A stretch of DNA of 64,000 nucleotides, taken from the NCBI RefSeq assembly GCF_051401765.1, contig NW_027480423.1, forward strand, positions 11,346,001-11,410,000, in the 5' to 3' direction. The translations under genes and the position numbers were made by a program. Of the stretch, positions 37,409-50,336 are shown piece by piece. The notes beneath the pieces were generated by a model. The model had not been told where the DNA came from and searched no databases. It worked only from the letters and a program-made list of their open reading frames with translations. Position 1 is the first letter of the stretch; each line of letters begins with the position of its first letter. The DNA comes from Calliopsis andreniformis (Eukaryota; Arthropoda; Insecta; Hymenoptera; Andrenidae).

Positions 37409-37789
37409 ACCATAACTTTCACACTGGTTGCTATCATTCGTTTTATATGATGGAAAGACTGTTGTATTGATATTGTATTTTATGCTTCTGGCGTTCACTT
37501 CTTAGGCCCTAACTATTCGATATGGTAGAACAACACCCTAGAGTAAAGCCCAGGTTTCGCGGAACGTAGTAATGACCATAACTTTCACACTGGTAGCAAT
37601 CATTCGTTTGATACAATGGAAAAACTGTTCTATTTATTTTGTATGTAATGCTTCGGGCGTTGACTTCTAAGGCCCTAACTATTCGATCAGGTGGAGCAAC
37701 GCCCTAGAGTGAAGCCTAGGTTGCTCGAAATGTAGAAATGACCATAACATTCACACTGGTTGCTATCATTCGTTTTATATGATGGAAAA

Positions 37790-40464
37790 GCTGTTGTATT
37801 TATATCGTATTTTATGCTTCTGGCGTTGACTTCTAAGGACCTAACTGTTTGATCTGGTGGAGCAACGCCCTAGAGTGAAGCCTAGGTTGCCCGGAACGTA
37901 GAAATGACTATAACTTTCACACGGGTTGCAATTATTCCTGTTATAGGATGGAAAGACTGTTGTATTTTTATTGTATTTTATACTTCAGGCGTTGACTTCT
38001 GAGGCCGTAGGTATCCGATGTGGTGGAAGAACTCCATACAGTCAACCCTAGGTTGCCCGGAACGTAGAAATGACCATAACTTTCACACTGGTTGCAATTA
38101 TTCGTTTTATACGATGGAAAAGCTGTTGTATTTATATCGTATTTTATGCTTCTGGCGTTGACTTCCTAGGCCCTAACAATTCCATCTGGTGGAACAACGC
38201 CCTAGGGTGATGTCTAGGTTGCCCGGAAAGTAGAAATGACCATAACTTTCACACTGGTAGCAATTATTCGTTTTATACGATGGAAAGACTGTTATATTTA
38301 TATTGCATTTTATGCTTCTGGCGTTGACTTCTTAGGCCCTAACTGTCCGATCTGGTGGAACAACGCCCTAGGGTGAAGCCTAGGTTGCCGGGAAAGTAGA
38401 AATGACCATAACTTTCACACTGGTTGCAATTATTCGTTTTATACGATGGAAAAGCTGTGGCATCTTTATTGTATTTTATTCATCTGGGGCTGACTTCTAA
38501 GGCCGTAGCTATTAGATGTGGTGGAGCAACGCCCTAGAGTGACGACTAGGTTGCCCGGAACGTAGAAATGACCATTATTTTCACAATGTTTGCAATTATT
38601 CATTTTATACGATGGAAAAACTTTTGTACATATATTGTATTTTATTTTTCTGGCGTTGACTTCTTAGGCCCTAACTATTCGATCTGGGGGAACAACGCCC
38701 TAGAGTGAAGACTAGGTTGCCCGGAACATGGAAATGACCATTACTTTCAGACTGTTTGCAAATATACATTTTTTACGATGGAAAAGCTGTTGTATTTATG
38801 TTGTATTTTATGTTTCTGGCGTTGACTTCTTAGGCCCTAACTACTTAATCTGGTAGAGCACCGCCCTAGAGTGTTGCATAGGTTGCCCGGAACGTAGAAA
38901 TGACCATAACTTTCACACCGGTAGCAACTATTCGTTTTATACGATGGAAAAACTGTTCTATTTATTTTGTATTTTATGCTTCAGGCGTTGACTTCTGAGG
39001 CCCTAACTATTCAATCTGTTGGTGCAACGCCCTAGGGTGAAGCCTAGGTTTCCCGGAACGTAGAAATGACCATAACTTTCACACTGGTTGCTATTATTCG
39101 TTTTATACGATGGAAACCCTGTTCGATTTATTTTGTATTTTATGCTTCGGGCGTTGACTTCTAAGGCCCTAACTGTTTGATCTGGTGGATCAACGCCCTA
39201 GAATGAAGCCTAGGTTGCCCGGAACGTAGAAATGACCAGTACATTCACACTGGTTGCAGTTATTCCTGTAAAACGATGGAAAAACTGTTGTATTTTAATT
39301 CTATTTTATGCTTTTAGCGATGAATTCTAAGTCCCTAGCTATTCGATCTGGTGGAGCAATGCCCTCGAGTGACGCCTAGGTTGCTCTGAACGTAGAAATG
39401 ACCATTACTTTCACACTGGTTGCAATTATTCGTTTTATACGATGGAAAAGCTGTTGTAATTATGTCATATTTTATGCTTCTGGCGTTGACTTCTTATGAC
39501 CTAACTATTCGATCTGGTGGAGCAACGCCCTGGAGTGAAACCTAGGTTGCCCGGAACGTAGGAATGACCATTACTTTCAAACTGGTTGCAATTATTCCTG
39601 TTATACGGTGGAAAAACTGTTGTATTTTTATTGCATTTTATGCTTCGGGCATAGACTTTTAAGGCCCTAACTATTCAATCTGTTGGAGCAACGCCCTAGG
39701 GTGAAGCCTAGGTTGCCCGGACCGTAGAAATGAGCATAACTATCACACTGGTTGCAATTATTCGTTTTATACGATGGAAAAGCTGCCGTATTTATATCGT
39801 ATTTTATGGTTCCGGCGTTGACTTCTTAGGCCCTAACTATTCCATTTGGTGGAACAACGCCCTAGGGTGACGCCTAGGTTGCCCGGAAAGTAGAAATGAC
39901 CATAACTTTCACACTGGTAGCAATTATTCGTTTTATACGATGGAAAAGCTGTTGTATTTATATCGTATTTTATGCTTCTGGCGTTGACTTCTTAGGCCCT
40001 AACTATTCCATCTGGTGGAACAACGCCCTGGAGTAAAGCCCATGTTGCGCGGAACGTAGAAATGACCATAACTTTCACACTGGTAGCAATTATTCGTTTT
40101 ATACAATGGAAAAACTGTTCTATTTATATTGTATTATATGCTTCTGGCGTTAACTACTTAAGCCCTAACTATTCGATCTTGTGGAACAACGCCCTAGAGT
40201 GAAGCCTAGGTTGCCTGGAACGTAGAAATGACCACCACCTTCACACGGGTTGCAGTTATTCCTGTTATAGGATGGAAAGACTGTTGTATTTTTATTGTAC
40301 TTTATTCTTCTGGTGTTGACTTCTTAGGCCCTAACTATTCGATCTGGTGGAACAACGCCGTAGAGTGAAGCCTAGGTTGCCCGGAACGTAGAAATGACCA
40401 TAACTTTCACACTGGTAGCAATTATTCGTTTTATACAATGGAAAAACTGTTCTATTTATTTTGT
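37790..40464 (+). repeat. Diverged satellite island with mixed monomer types
   Basis: Monomers here depart more from both consensus types. Examples are GCATCTTTATTG with CATCTGGGGCTG (38,461-38,490), CTTTTGTACATATATTG (38,622 on), AATATACATTTTTTACG (38,761 on), and an L-B-like monomer with TATTTTTATTGCATTTTATGC, TTCAATCTGTTGG and CCCTAGGG near 39,600-39,700. The part 37,984-39,080 has relatives at about 46.95-47.88 kb (offset 8,962, then 8,796 after loss of one monomer) and again at about 62.21-63.14 kb. Still entirely satellite. Confidence 0.75.
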
Positions 40465-43400
40465 ATTTAATGCTTCGGGCGTTGACTTCTAAGGCGCTAA
40501 CTGTTTGATCTGGTGGAGCAACGCCCTAGAGTGAAGCGTAGGTTGCCTGGAACGTAGAAATGACCATCACCTTCACACGGGTTGCAATTACTCCTGTTAT
40601 AGGATGGAAAGACAGTTGTATTTTTATTGTATTTTATACTTCAGGCGTTGACTTCTGAGGCCGTAGCTATCCCATGTGGTGGAAGAACGCCATACAGTGA
40701 AGCCTATGTTGCCCGGAACGTAGAAATGACCATAACCTTCACACTGGTTGCAATTATTTGTTTTATACGATGGAAAAGCTGTTGTATTTATATCGTATTT
40801 TATGCTTCTGGCGTTGACTTCCTAGGCCCTAACTATTCCATCTGGTGGAACAACGCCCTAGGGTGAAGCCTAGGTTGCCCGGAACGTAGAAATGACCATA
40901 GCTTTTACACTGGCAGCAATTATTCGTTTTATACAATGGAAAAACCGTTCTATTTATTTTGTATTTTATGCTTCGGGCGTTGACTTCTAAGGCCCTAACT
41001 GTTCGATCTGGTGGAGCATCGCCGTAGAGTGAAGCCTAGGTTGCCCGGAACGTAGAAATGACCATACCTTTCACACTGGTTGCTATTGTTCGTTTTATAC
41101 GATGGAATAACTGTTATATTTATATTGTATTTAAACTTCTGGCGTTGACTACTGAGGCCGTTGCTATTCGATGTGGTGGAAGAACGCCATAGAGTGAAGC
41201 CTAGGTAGCCCGAATCGTAGAAATGTCCAGATCTTTCACACTGTTTGCAATTTTTCGTTTTATACGATGGAAAAACTGTTTTATTTATTTTGTATTTTAT
41301 GCTTCGGGCGTTGAGTTCTAAGGCCCTAGCTATTCGATCTAGTGGAGCAACGCCCTAGAGTGCAGCCTAGGTTGCCCGGAACATAGAAATGACCATAACT
41401 TTCACACTGGTTGCTATCATTCGTTTTATATGATGGAAAAACTGTTGTATTTATATTGTATTTTATGCTTCTGGCGTTCACTTCTTAGGCCCTAACTATT
41501 CGATCTGGTGGAACAACGGCCTAGGGTGAAGCCTAGGTTGCCCGGAACGTAGAAATGACCATAACTTTTACACTGGTAGGAATTATTCGTTTTATACAAT
41601 GGAAAAACTGTTCTATTTATTTTGTATTTTATGCTTCGGGCGCTGTCTTCTAAGGCCCTAACTATTCTATCTGGTGGTACAACGCCCTAGGGTGAAGCCT
41701 AGGTTGCCCGGAACGTAGAAATGACCATAACTTTTACCCTGGCAGCAATTATTCGTTTTATACAATGAAAAAACCGTTCTATTTATTTTGTATTTTATGT
41801 GTCGGGCGTTGACTTCTAAGGCCCTAACTGTTTGATCTGGTGGAGCATCGCCGTAGAGTGAAGCCTAGGTTGCCCGGTACGTAGAAATAACCATAACTTT
41901 CACACTGGTTGCTATCATTCGTTTTATATGATGGAAAGACTGTTGTATTTATATTGTATTTTATGCTTCTGGTGTTCACTTCTTAGGCCCTAACTATTCG
42001 ATCTGGTGGAACAACACCCTAGAGTAAAGCCCAGGTTTCGCGGAACGTAGTAATGACCATAACTTTCACACTGGTAGCAATTATTCGTTTGATACAATGG
42101 AAAAACTGTTCTATTTATTTTGTATGTAATGCTTCGGGCGTTGACTTCTAAGGCCCTAACTATTCGATCAGGTGGAGCAACGCCCTAGAGTGAAGCCTAG
42201 GTTGCTCGAAATGTAGAAATGACCATAACATTCACACTGGTTGCTATCATTCGTTTTATATGATGGAAAGACTGTTGTATTTATATTGTATTTTATGCTT
42301 CTGGCGGTCACTTCTTAGGCCCTAACTATTCGATCTGGTGGAACAACGGCCTAGGGTGAAACCTAGGTTGCCCAGAACGTAGAAATGGCCATAACTTTTA
42401 CACTGGTAGCAATTATTCGTTTTATACAATGGAAAAACTGTTCTATTTATTTTGTATTTAATGCTTCGGGCGTTGACTTCTAAGGCCCCAACTGTTTGAT
42501 CTGGTGGAGCAACGCCCTAGAGTGAAGCCTAGGTTGCCTGGAACGTAGAAATGACCATCACTTTCACACGGTTTGCAATTATTCCTGTTATAGGATGGAA
42601 AGACTGTTGTATTTTTATTGTATTTTATACTTCAGGCGCTGACTTCTGAGGCCGTAGCTATTCGATGTGGTGGAAGAACGCCATACAGTGAAGCCTAGGT
42701 TTCCCGGAACGTAGAAATGACCATAACTTTCACACTGGTTGCAATTATTTGTTTTATACGATGGAAAAGCTGTTGTATTTATATCGTATTTTATGCTTCA
42801 GGCGTTGACTTCTGAGGCCGTTGCTATTCGATGTGGTGGAAGAACGCCATAGAGTGAAGCCTAGCTTGCTCGAAATGTAGAAATGACCATAGCTTTCACA
42901 CTGGTTGCTATCATTCGTTTTATATGATGGAAAAACTGTTGTATTTATATTGTATTTTATGCTTCTGGCGTTCACTTCTTAGGCCCTAACTATTCGATCT
43001 GGTGGAACAACGGCCTAGGGTGAAACCTAGGTTGCCCAGAACGTAGAAATGACCATAACTTTTACACTGGTAGCAATTATTCGTTTTATACGATGGAAAA
43101 ACTGTTCTATTTATTTTATATTTTATGCTTCGGGCGTTGACTTCTAAGGCCCTAACTATTCGATCTGGTGGAGCAACGCCCTAGAGTGAAGCCTAGGTTG
43201 TCCGGTACGTAGAAATGACCATCACTTTCAAACTGGTTGCAATTATTTGTTTTATACGATGGAAAAGCTGTTGTATTTATATCGTATTTTATGCTACTAG
43301 CGTTGACTTCTTAGGCCCTAACTATTCCATCTGGTGGAACAACGGCCTAGGGTGAGGACAAGGTTGCCCGGAACCTAGAAATGACCATAACTTTTACACT

Positions 43401-45805
43401 GGTAGCAATTATTCGTTTTATACAATGGAAAAACTGTTCTATTTATTTTGTATTTAATGCTTCGGGCGTTGACTTCTAAGGCGCTAACTGTTTGATCTGG
43501 TGGAGCAACGCCCTAGAGTGAAGCGTAGGTTGCCTGGAACGTAGAAATGACCATCACCTTCACACGGGTTGCAATTACTCCTGTTATAGGATGGAAAGAC
43601 AGTTGTATTTTTATTGTATTTTATACTTCAGGCGTTGACTTCTGAGGCCGTAGCTATCCCATGTGGTGGAAGAACGCCATACAGTGAAGCCTATGTTGCC
43701 CGGAACGTAGAAATGACCATAACCTTCACACTGGTTGCAATTATTTGTTTTATACGATGGAAAAGCTGTTGTATTTATATCGTATTTTATGCTTCTGGCG
43801 TTGACTTCCTAGGCCCTAACTATTCCATCTGGTGGAACAACGCCCTAGGGTGAAGCCTAGGTTGCCCGGAACGTAGAAATGACCATAGCTTTTACACTGG
43901 CAGCAATTATTCGTTTTATACAATGGAAAAACCGTTCTATTTATTTTGTATTTTATGCTTCGGGCGTTGACTTCTAAGGCAATAACTGTTTGATCTGGTG
44001 GAGCATCGCTGTAGAGTGAAGCCTAGGTTGCCCGGAACGTAGAAATGACCATACCTTTCACACTGGTTGCTATTGTTCGTTTTATACGATGGAAAAACTG
44101 TTATATTTATATTGTATTTAAACTTCTGGCGTTGACTTCTGAGGCCGTTGCTATTCGATCTGGTGGAACAACGGCCTAGGGTGAAGCCTAGGTTGCCCGG
44201 AACGTAGAAATGACCATAACTTTTACACTGGTAGGAATTATTCGTTTTATACAATGGAAAAACTGTTCTATTTATTTTGTATTTTATGCTTCGGGCGCTG
44301 TCTTCTAAGGCCCTAACTATTCTATCTGGTGGTACAACGCCCTAGGGTGAAGCCTAGGTTGCCCGGAACGTAGAAATGACCATAACTTTTACACTGGCAG
44401 CAATTATTCGTTTTATACAATGGAAAAACCGTTCTATTTATTTTGTATTTTATGTGTCGGGCGTTGACTTCTAAGGCCCTAACTGTTTGATCTGGTGGAG
44501 CATCGCCGTAGAGTGAAGCCTAGGTTGCCCGGTACGTAGAAATAACCATAACTTTCACACTGGTTGCTATCATTCGTTTTATATGATGGAAAGACTGTTG
44601 TATTTATATTGTATTTTATGCTTCTGGCGTTCACTTCTTAGGCCCTAACTATTCGATCTGGTAGAACAACACCCTAGAGTAAAGCCCAGGTTTCGCGGAA
44701 CGTAGTAATGACCATAACTTTCACACTGGTAGCAATTATTCGTTTGATACAATGGAAAAACTGTTCTATTTATTTTGTATGTAATGCTTCGGGCGTTGAC
44801 TTCTAAGGCCCTAACTATTCGATCAGGTGGAGCAACGCCCTAGAGTGAAGCCTAGGTTGCTCGAAATGTAGAAATGACCATAACATTCACACTGGTTGCT
44901 ATCATTCGTTTTATATGATGGAAAGACTGTTGTATTTATATTGTATTTTATGCTTCTGGCGTTCACTTCTTAGGCCCTAACTATTCGATCTGGTGGAACA
45001 ACGGCCTAGGGTGAAACCTAGGTTGCCCAGAACGTAGAAATGACCATAACTTTTACACTGGTAGCAATTATTCGTTTTATACAATGGAAAAACTGTTCTA
45101 TTTATTTTGTATTTAATGCTTCGGGCGTTGACTTCTAAGGCCCCAACTGTTTGATCTGGTGGAGCAACGCCCTAGAGTGAAGCCTAGGTTGCCTGGAACG
45201 TAGAAATGACCATCACTTTCACACGGTTTGCAATTATTCCTGTTATAGGATGGAAAGACTGTTGTATTTTTATTGTATTTTATACTTCAGGCGCTGACTT
45301 CTGAGGCCGTAGCTATTCGATGTGGTGGAAGAACGCCATACAGTGAAGCCTAGGTTTCCCGGAACGTAGAAATGACCATAACTTTCACACTGGTTGCAAT
45401 TATTTGTTTTATACGATGGAAAAGCTGTTGTATTTATATCGTATTTTATGCTTCAGGCGTTGACTTCTGAGGCCGTTGCTATTCGATGTGGTGGAAGAAC
45501 GCCATAGAGTGAAGCCTAGCTTGCTCGAAATGTAGAAATGACCATAGCTTTCACACTGGTTGCTATCATTCGTTTTATATGATGGAAAAACTGTTGTATT
45601 TATATTGTATTTTATGCTTCTGGCGTTCACTTCTTAGGCCCTAACTATTCGATCTGGTGGAACAACGGCCTAGGGTGAAGCCTAGCTTGCCCAGAACGTA
45701 CAAATGACCATAACTTTCACACTGGTAGCAATTATTCGTTTTATACAATGGAAAAACTGTTCTATTTATTTTGTATTTAATGCTTCGGGCGTTGACTTCT
45801 AAGGC
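40465..45805 (+). repeat. Long-range segment, copy 1 (about 5.34 kb, repeated at +12,941)
   Basis: This block is found again at 53,406-58,746 with an offset of 12,941 bp (78 x 166 - 7). It contains two related sub-blocks of its own, starting at about 40,465 and 43,452 (offset 2,987, 18 monomers less 1 bp). The match ends where GGCACCAGC (45,803 on) meets GGCGCTAAC (58,744 on). Differences from copy 2 include GGTGAGGACAAGG (copy 2 GGTGAAGACAAGG) and G at 44,563 (C at 57,504). Confidence 0.9.
43452..45680 (+). repeat. 18-monomer repeat, second copy with a two-monomer deletion
   Basis: Sequence from about 43,452 matches 40,465 on with offset 2,987 up to GAGGCCGTTGCTATTCGAT near 44,156. From there it matches about 41,500 on with offset 2,655. 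The 332-bp step means that two monomers have been lost at 44,150-44,160, joining GCCGTTGCTATTCGATCTGG. Matching then runs to about 45,680. The same joined structure occurs at about 57,100 and 59,423. Confidence 0.85.
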
Positions 45806-48740
45806 ACCAGCTGTTTGATCTGGTGGAGCAACGCCCTAGAGTGAAGCCTAGGTTGCCTGGAACGTAGAAATGACCATCACTTTCACACGGGTTGCAATTA
45901 TTCCTGTTATAGGATGGAAAGACTGTTGTATTTTTATTGTATTTTATACTTCAGGCGCTGACTTCTGAGGCCGTAGCTATTCGATGTGGTGGAAGAACGC
46001 CATACAGTGAAGCCTAGGTTGCCCGGAACGTAGAAATGACCATAACTTTCACACTGGTTGCAATTATTTGTTTTATACGATGGAAAAGCTGTTGTATTTA
46101 TATCGTGTTTTATGCTTCTGGCGTTGACTTCTGAGGCCGTTGCTATTCGATGTGGTGGAAGAACGCCATAGAGTGAAGCCTAGGTAGCCCGGATCGTCGA
46201 AATGTTCATATCTTTCACAATGTTTGCAATTTTTCGTTTTATACGATGGAAAAATTGTTTTATTTATTTTATATTTTATGCTTCGGGCGTTGACTTCTAA
46301 GGCCCTAACTATTCGATCTGGTAGAGCAACGCCCTAGAGTGATGCCTAGGTTGCCCGGATCGTAGAAATGTCCATATCTTTCACACTACTTGCAATTTTT
46401 CGTTTTATACGATGGAAAAACTGTTTTATTTATTTTGAATTTTATGCTTCGGGCGTTGACTTCTAAGGCCCTAACTTTTCGATCTGGTGGAGCAACGACC
46501 TAGAGATATGCCTAGGTTGCCCGGAACGTACAAATGACAATTACTTTCACACTGTTTGGTATTATTCATTTTGTACGATGGAAAAGCTGTTGTATTTATA
46601 TTGTACTTTATGCCTCTGGCGTTGACTTCTAAGGCCGTAGCTATTAGATGCGGTGGAGCAACGCCCTAGAGTGACGCCTAGGTTGCCCGGAACATAGAAA
46701 TGACTATAACTTTCACACTGGTTGCTATCATTCGTTTTATACGATGGAAAAACTGTTATATTTATATTGTATTTTATGCTTCAGACGTTGACTTCTGAGA
46801 CCGTAGCTATTCGATGTGGTGGAAGAACGCCATACAGTGAAGCCTAGGTTGCCCGGAACGTAGAAATGACCATTACTTTCACACTGTTTGCAATTATTCC
46901 TTTTATACGATGGAAAAGCTGTTGTATTTATATTGTATTTTATGCTTCAGGCGTTGACTTCTGAGGCCGTAGGTATCCGATGTGGTGGAAGAACTCCATA
47001 CAGTCAACCCTAGGTTGCCCGGAACGTAGAAATGACCATAACTTTCACACTGGTTGCAATTATTCGTTTTATACGATGGAAAAGCTGTTGTATTTATATC
47101 GTATTTTATGCTTCTGGCGTTGACTTCTTAGGCCCTAACTGTCCGATCTGGTGGAACAACGCCCTAGGGTGAAGCCTAGGTTGCCGGGAAAGTAGAAATG
47201 ACCATAACTTTCACACTGGTTGCAATTATTCGTTTTATACGATGGAAAAGCTGTGGCATCTTTATTGTATTTTATTCACCTGGGGCTGACTTCTAAGGCC
47301 GTAGCTATTAGATGTGGTGGAGCAACGCCCTAGAGTGACGACTAGGTTGCCCGGAACGTAGAAATGACCATTATTTTCACAATGTTTGCAATTATTCATT
47401 TTATACGATGGAAAAACTTTTGTACTTATATTGTATTTTATTCTTCTGGCGTTGACTTCTTAGGCCCTAACTATTCGATCTGGGGGAACAACGCCCTAGA
47501 GTGAAGACTAGGTTGCCCGGACCATGGAAATGACCATTACTTTCAGACTGTTTGCAAATATACATTTTTTACGAAGGAAAAGCTGTTGTATTTATGTTGT
47601 ATTTTATGTTTCTGGCGTTGACTTCTTAGGCCCTAACTACTTAATCTGGTAGAGCACCGCCCTAGAGTGAAGCATAGGTTGCCCGGAACGTAGAAATGAC
47701 CATAACCTTCACACCGGTAGCAACTATCCGTTTTATACGATGGAAAAACAGTTCTATTTATTTTGTATTTTATGCTTCGGGCGTTGACTTCTGAGGCCCT
47801 AACAATTCAATCTGTTTGTGTAACGCCCTAGGGTGAAGCCTAGGTTGCCCGGAACGTAGAAATGACCATAGCCTTCACACTGGTTTGTATTATTCGTTTT
47901 ATATGACACAAAAGCTGTTATATTTATATTGTATTTTATGCTTCTGGCGTTGACTTCTTTGGCCCTAACTATTCCATCTTGTGGAACAACGCCCTAGGGT
48001 GAAGCCTAGGTTGCCTGGAACGTAGAAATCACCATAACTTTCACACGGGTTGCAATTATTCCTGTTATAGGATGGAAAGACTGTTGTATTTTTATTGTAT
48101 TTTATACTTCAGGCGTTGACTTCTGAGGCCGTAGCTATTCGATGTGGTGGAAGAACGCCATACAGTGAAGCCTAGGTTTCCCGGAACGTAGAAATGACCA
48201 TAACTTTCACACTGGTTGCAATTATTTGTTTTATACGATGGAAAAGCTGTTGTATTTATATCGTATTTTATGCTTCTGGCGTTGACTTCTGAGGCCGTTG
48301 CTATTCGATGTGGTGGAAGAACGCCATAGAGTGAAGCCTAGGTAGCCCAGATCGTAGAAATGTCCATATCTTTCACAATGTTTGCAATTTTTCGTTTTAT
48401 ACGATGGAAAAACTGTTTTATTTATTTTGTATTTTATGCTTCGGGCGTTGACTTCTAAGGCCCTAACTATTCGATCTAGTGGAGCAACGCCCTAGAGTGC
48501 AGCCTAGGTTGCCCGGAACGTAGAACTGACCATAACTTTCACAATGGTAGCAATTATTCGTTTTATACGATGGAAAAACTGATTTATTTATTTTGTATGT
48601 AATGCTTCGAGCGTTGACTTCTAAGGCCCTAACTATTCGATCAGGTGGAGCAACGCCCTAGAGTGAAGCCTAGGTTGCTCGAAATGTAGAAATGACCATA
48701 ACTTTCACACTGGTTGCTATCATTCGTTTTATATGATGGA
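45806..48740 (+). repeat. Segment repeated at the window end (offset 15,264)
   Basis: This stretch recurs at 61,070-64,000 with offset 15,264, which equals 12,941 + 2,323. It holds the CGACCTAGAGATATGCC monomer, the TTCAGACGTTGACTTCTGAGA monomer beginning near 46,781, the CACCTGGGGCTG monomer and the TATATGACACAAAAGC monomer. The only substantial mismatch is the 220 bp opposite 61,371-61,590. The copy is cut by the window end, so its full length is unknown. Confidence 0.88.
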
Positions 48741-50115
48741 AAGACTGTTGTATTTATATTGTATTTTATGCTTCTGGCGTTCACTTCATAGGCCCTAACT
48801 ATTCGATCTGGTGGAACAACGGCCTAGGGTGAAGCCTAGGTTGCCCAGAACGTAGAAATGACCATAACTTTTACACTGGTAGCAATTATTCGTTTTATAC
48901 AATGGAAAAACTGTTCTATTTATTTTGTATTGAATGCTTCGGTCGTTGACTTCTAAGGCCCCAACTGTTCGATCTGGTGGAGCAACGCCCTAGAGTGAAG
49001 CCTAGGTTGCCTGGAACGTAGAAATGACCATCACTTTCACACGTGTTGCAATTATTCCTGTTATAGGATGGAAAGACTGTTGTATTTTTATTGTATTTTA
49101 TACTTCAGGCGCTGACTTCTGAGGCCGTAGCTATTCGATGTGGTGGAAGAACGCCATACAGTGAAGCCTAGGTTTCCCGGAACGTAGAAATGACCATAAC
49201 TTTCACACTGGTTGCAATTATTTGTTTTATACGATGGAAAAGCTGTTGTACTTATATCGTATTTTATGCTTCTGGCGTTGACTTCTGAGGCCGTTGCTAT
49301 TCGATGTGGTGGAAGAACGCCATAGAGTGAAGCCTAGCTTGCTCGAAATGAAGAAATGACCATAACTTTCACACTGGTAGCTATCATTTGTTTTATATGA
49401 TGGAAAGACTGTTGTATTTATATTGTATTTTATGCTTCTGGCGTTCACTTCATAGGCCCTAACTATTCGATCTGGTGGAACAACGGCCTAGGGTGAAGCC
49501 TAGGTTGCCCAGAACGTAGAAATGACCATAACTTTTACACTGGTAGCAATTATTCGTTTTATACAATGGAAAAACTGTTCTATTTATTTTGTATTTAATG
49601 CTTCGGTCGTTGACTTCTAAGGCCCCAACTGTTCGATCTGGTGGAGCAACGCCCTAGAGTGAAGCCTAGGTTGCCTGGAACGTAGAAATGACCATCACTT
49701 TCACACGTGTTGCAATTATTCCTGTTATAGGATGGAAAGACTGTTGTATTTTTATTGTATTTTATACTTCAGGCGCTGACTTCTGAGGCCGTAGCTATTC
49801 GATGTGGTGGAAGAACGCCATACAGTGAAGCCTAGGTTTCCCGGAACGTAGAAATGACCATAACTTTCACACTGGTTGCAATTATTTGTTTTATACGATG
49901 GAAAAGCTGTTGTACATATATCGTATTTTATGCTTCTGGCGTTGACTTCTGAGGCCGTTGCTATTCGATGTGGTGGAAGAACGCCATAGAGTGAAGCCTA
50001 GCTTGCTCGAAATGAAGAAATGACCATAACTTTCACACTGGTAGCTATCATTCGTTTTATATGATGGAAAAACTGTTGTATTTATATTGTATTTTATGCT
50101 TCTGGCGTTCACTTC
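48690..50115 (+). repeat. Four-monomer tandem repeat (664 bp)
   Basis: A 664-bp unit repeats here: CACTTCATAGGCC at 48,785 and 49,449, with a third, changed copy (CACTTCTTAGGCC) at about 50,113. Each unit holds GGTCGTTGACTTC with GGCCCCAACTGTTCG, CACGTGTTGCAATT, TATACTTCAGGCGCTG and GCTCGAAATGAAGAAATG. GTCGTTGACTTC and CACGTGTTG look private to this cluster. Confidence 0.85.
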
Positions 50116-50336
50116 TTAGGCCCTAACTATTCGATCTGGTGGAACAACGGCCTATGGTGAAGCCTAGCTTGCCCAGAACGTAGAAATGACCATAACTTTT
50201 ACACTGGTAGCAATGATTCGTTTTATACAATGGAAAAACTGTTCTATTTATTTTGTATTTAATGCTTCGGGCGTTGACTTCTAAGGCCCCAGCTGTTTGA
50301 TCTGGTGGAGCAACGCCCTAGAGTGAAGCCTAGGTT

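Noticed and set aside
43937..44254. Minus-strand open frames of 60, 66, 73 and 105 codons recurring across the window.
   Set aside because: All are the same monomer read in reverse. They lie in register with the repeat, vary with monomer variants, have no independent start context, and the 105-codon case arises from a monomer fusion.
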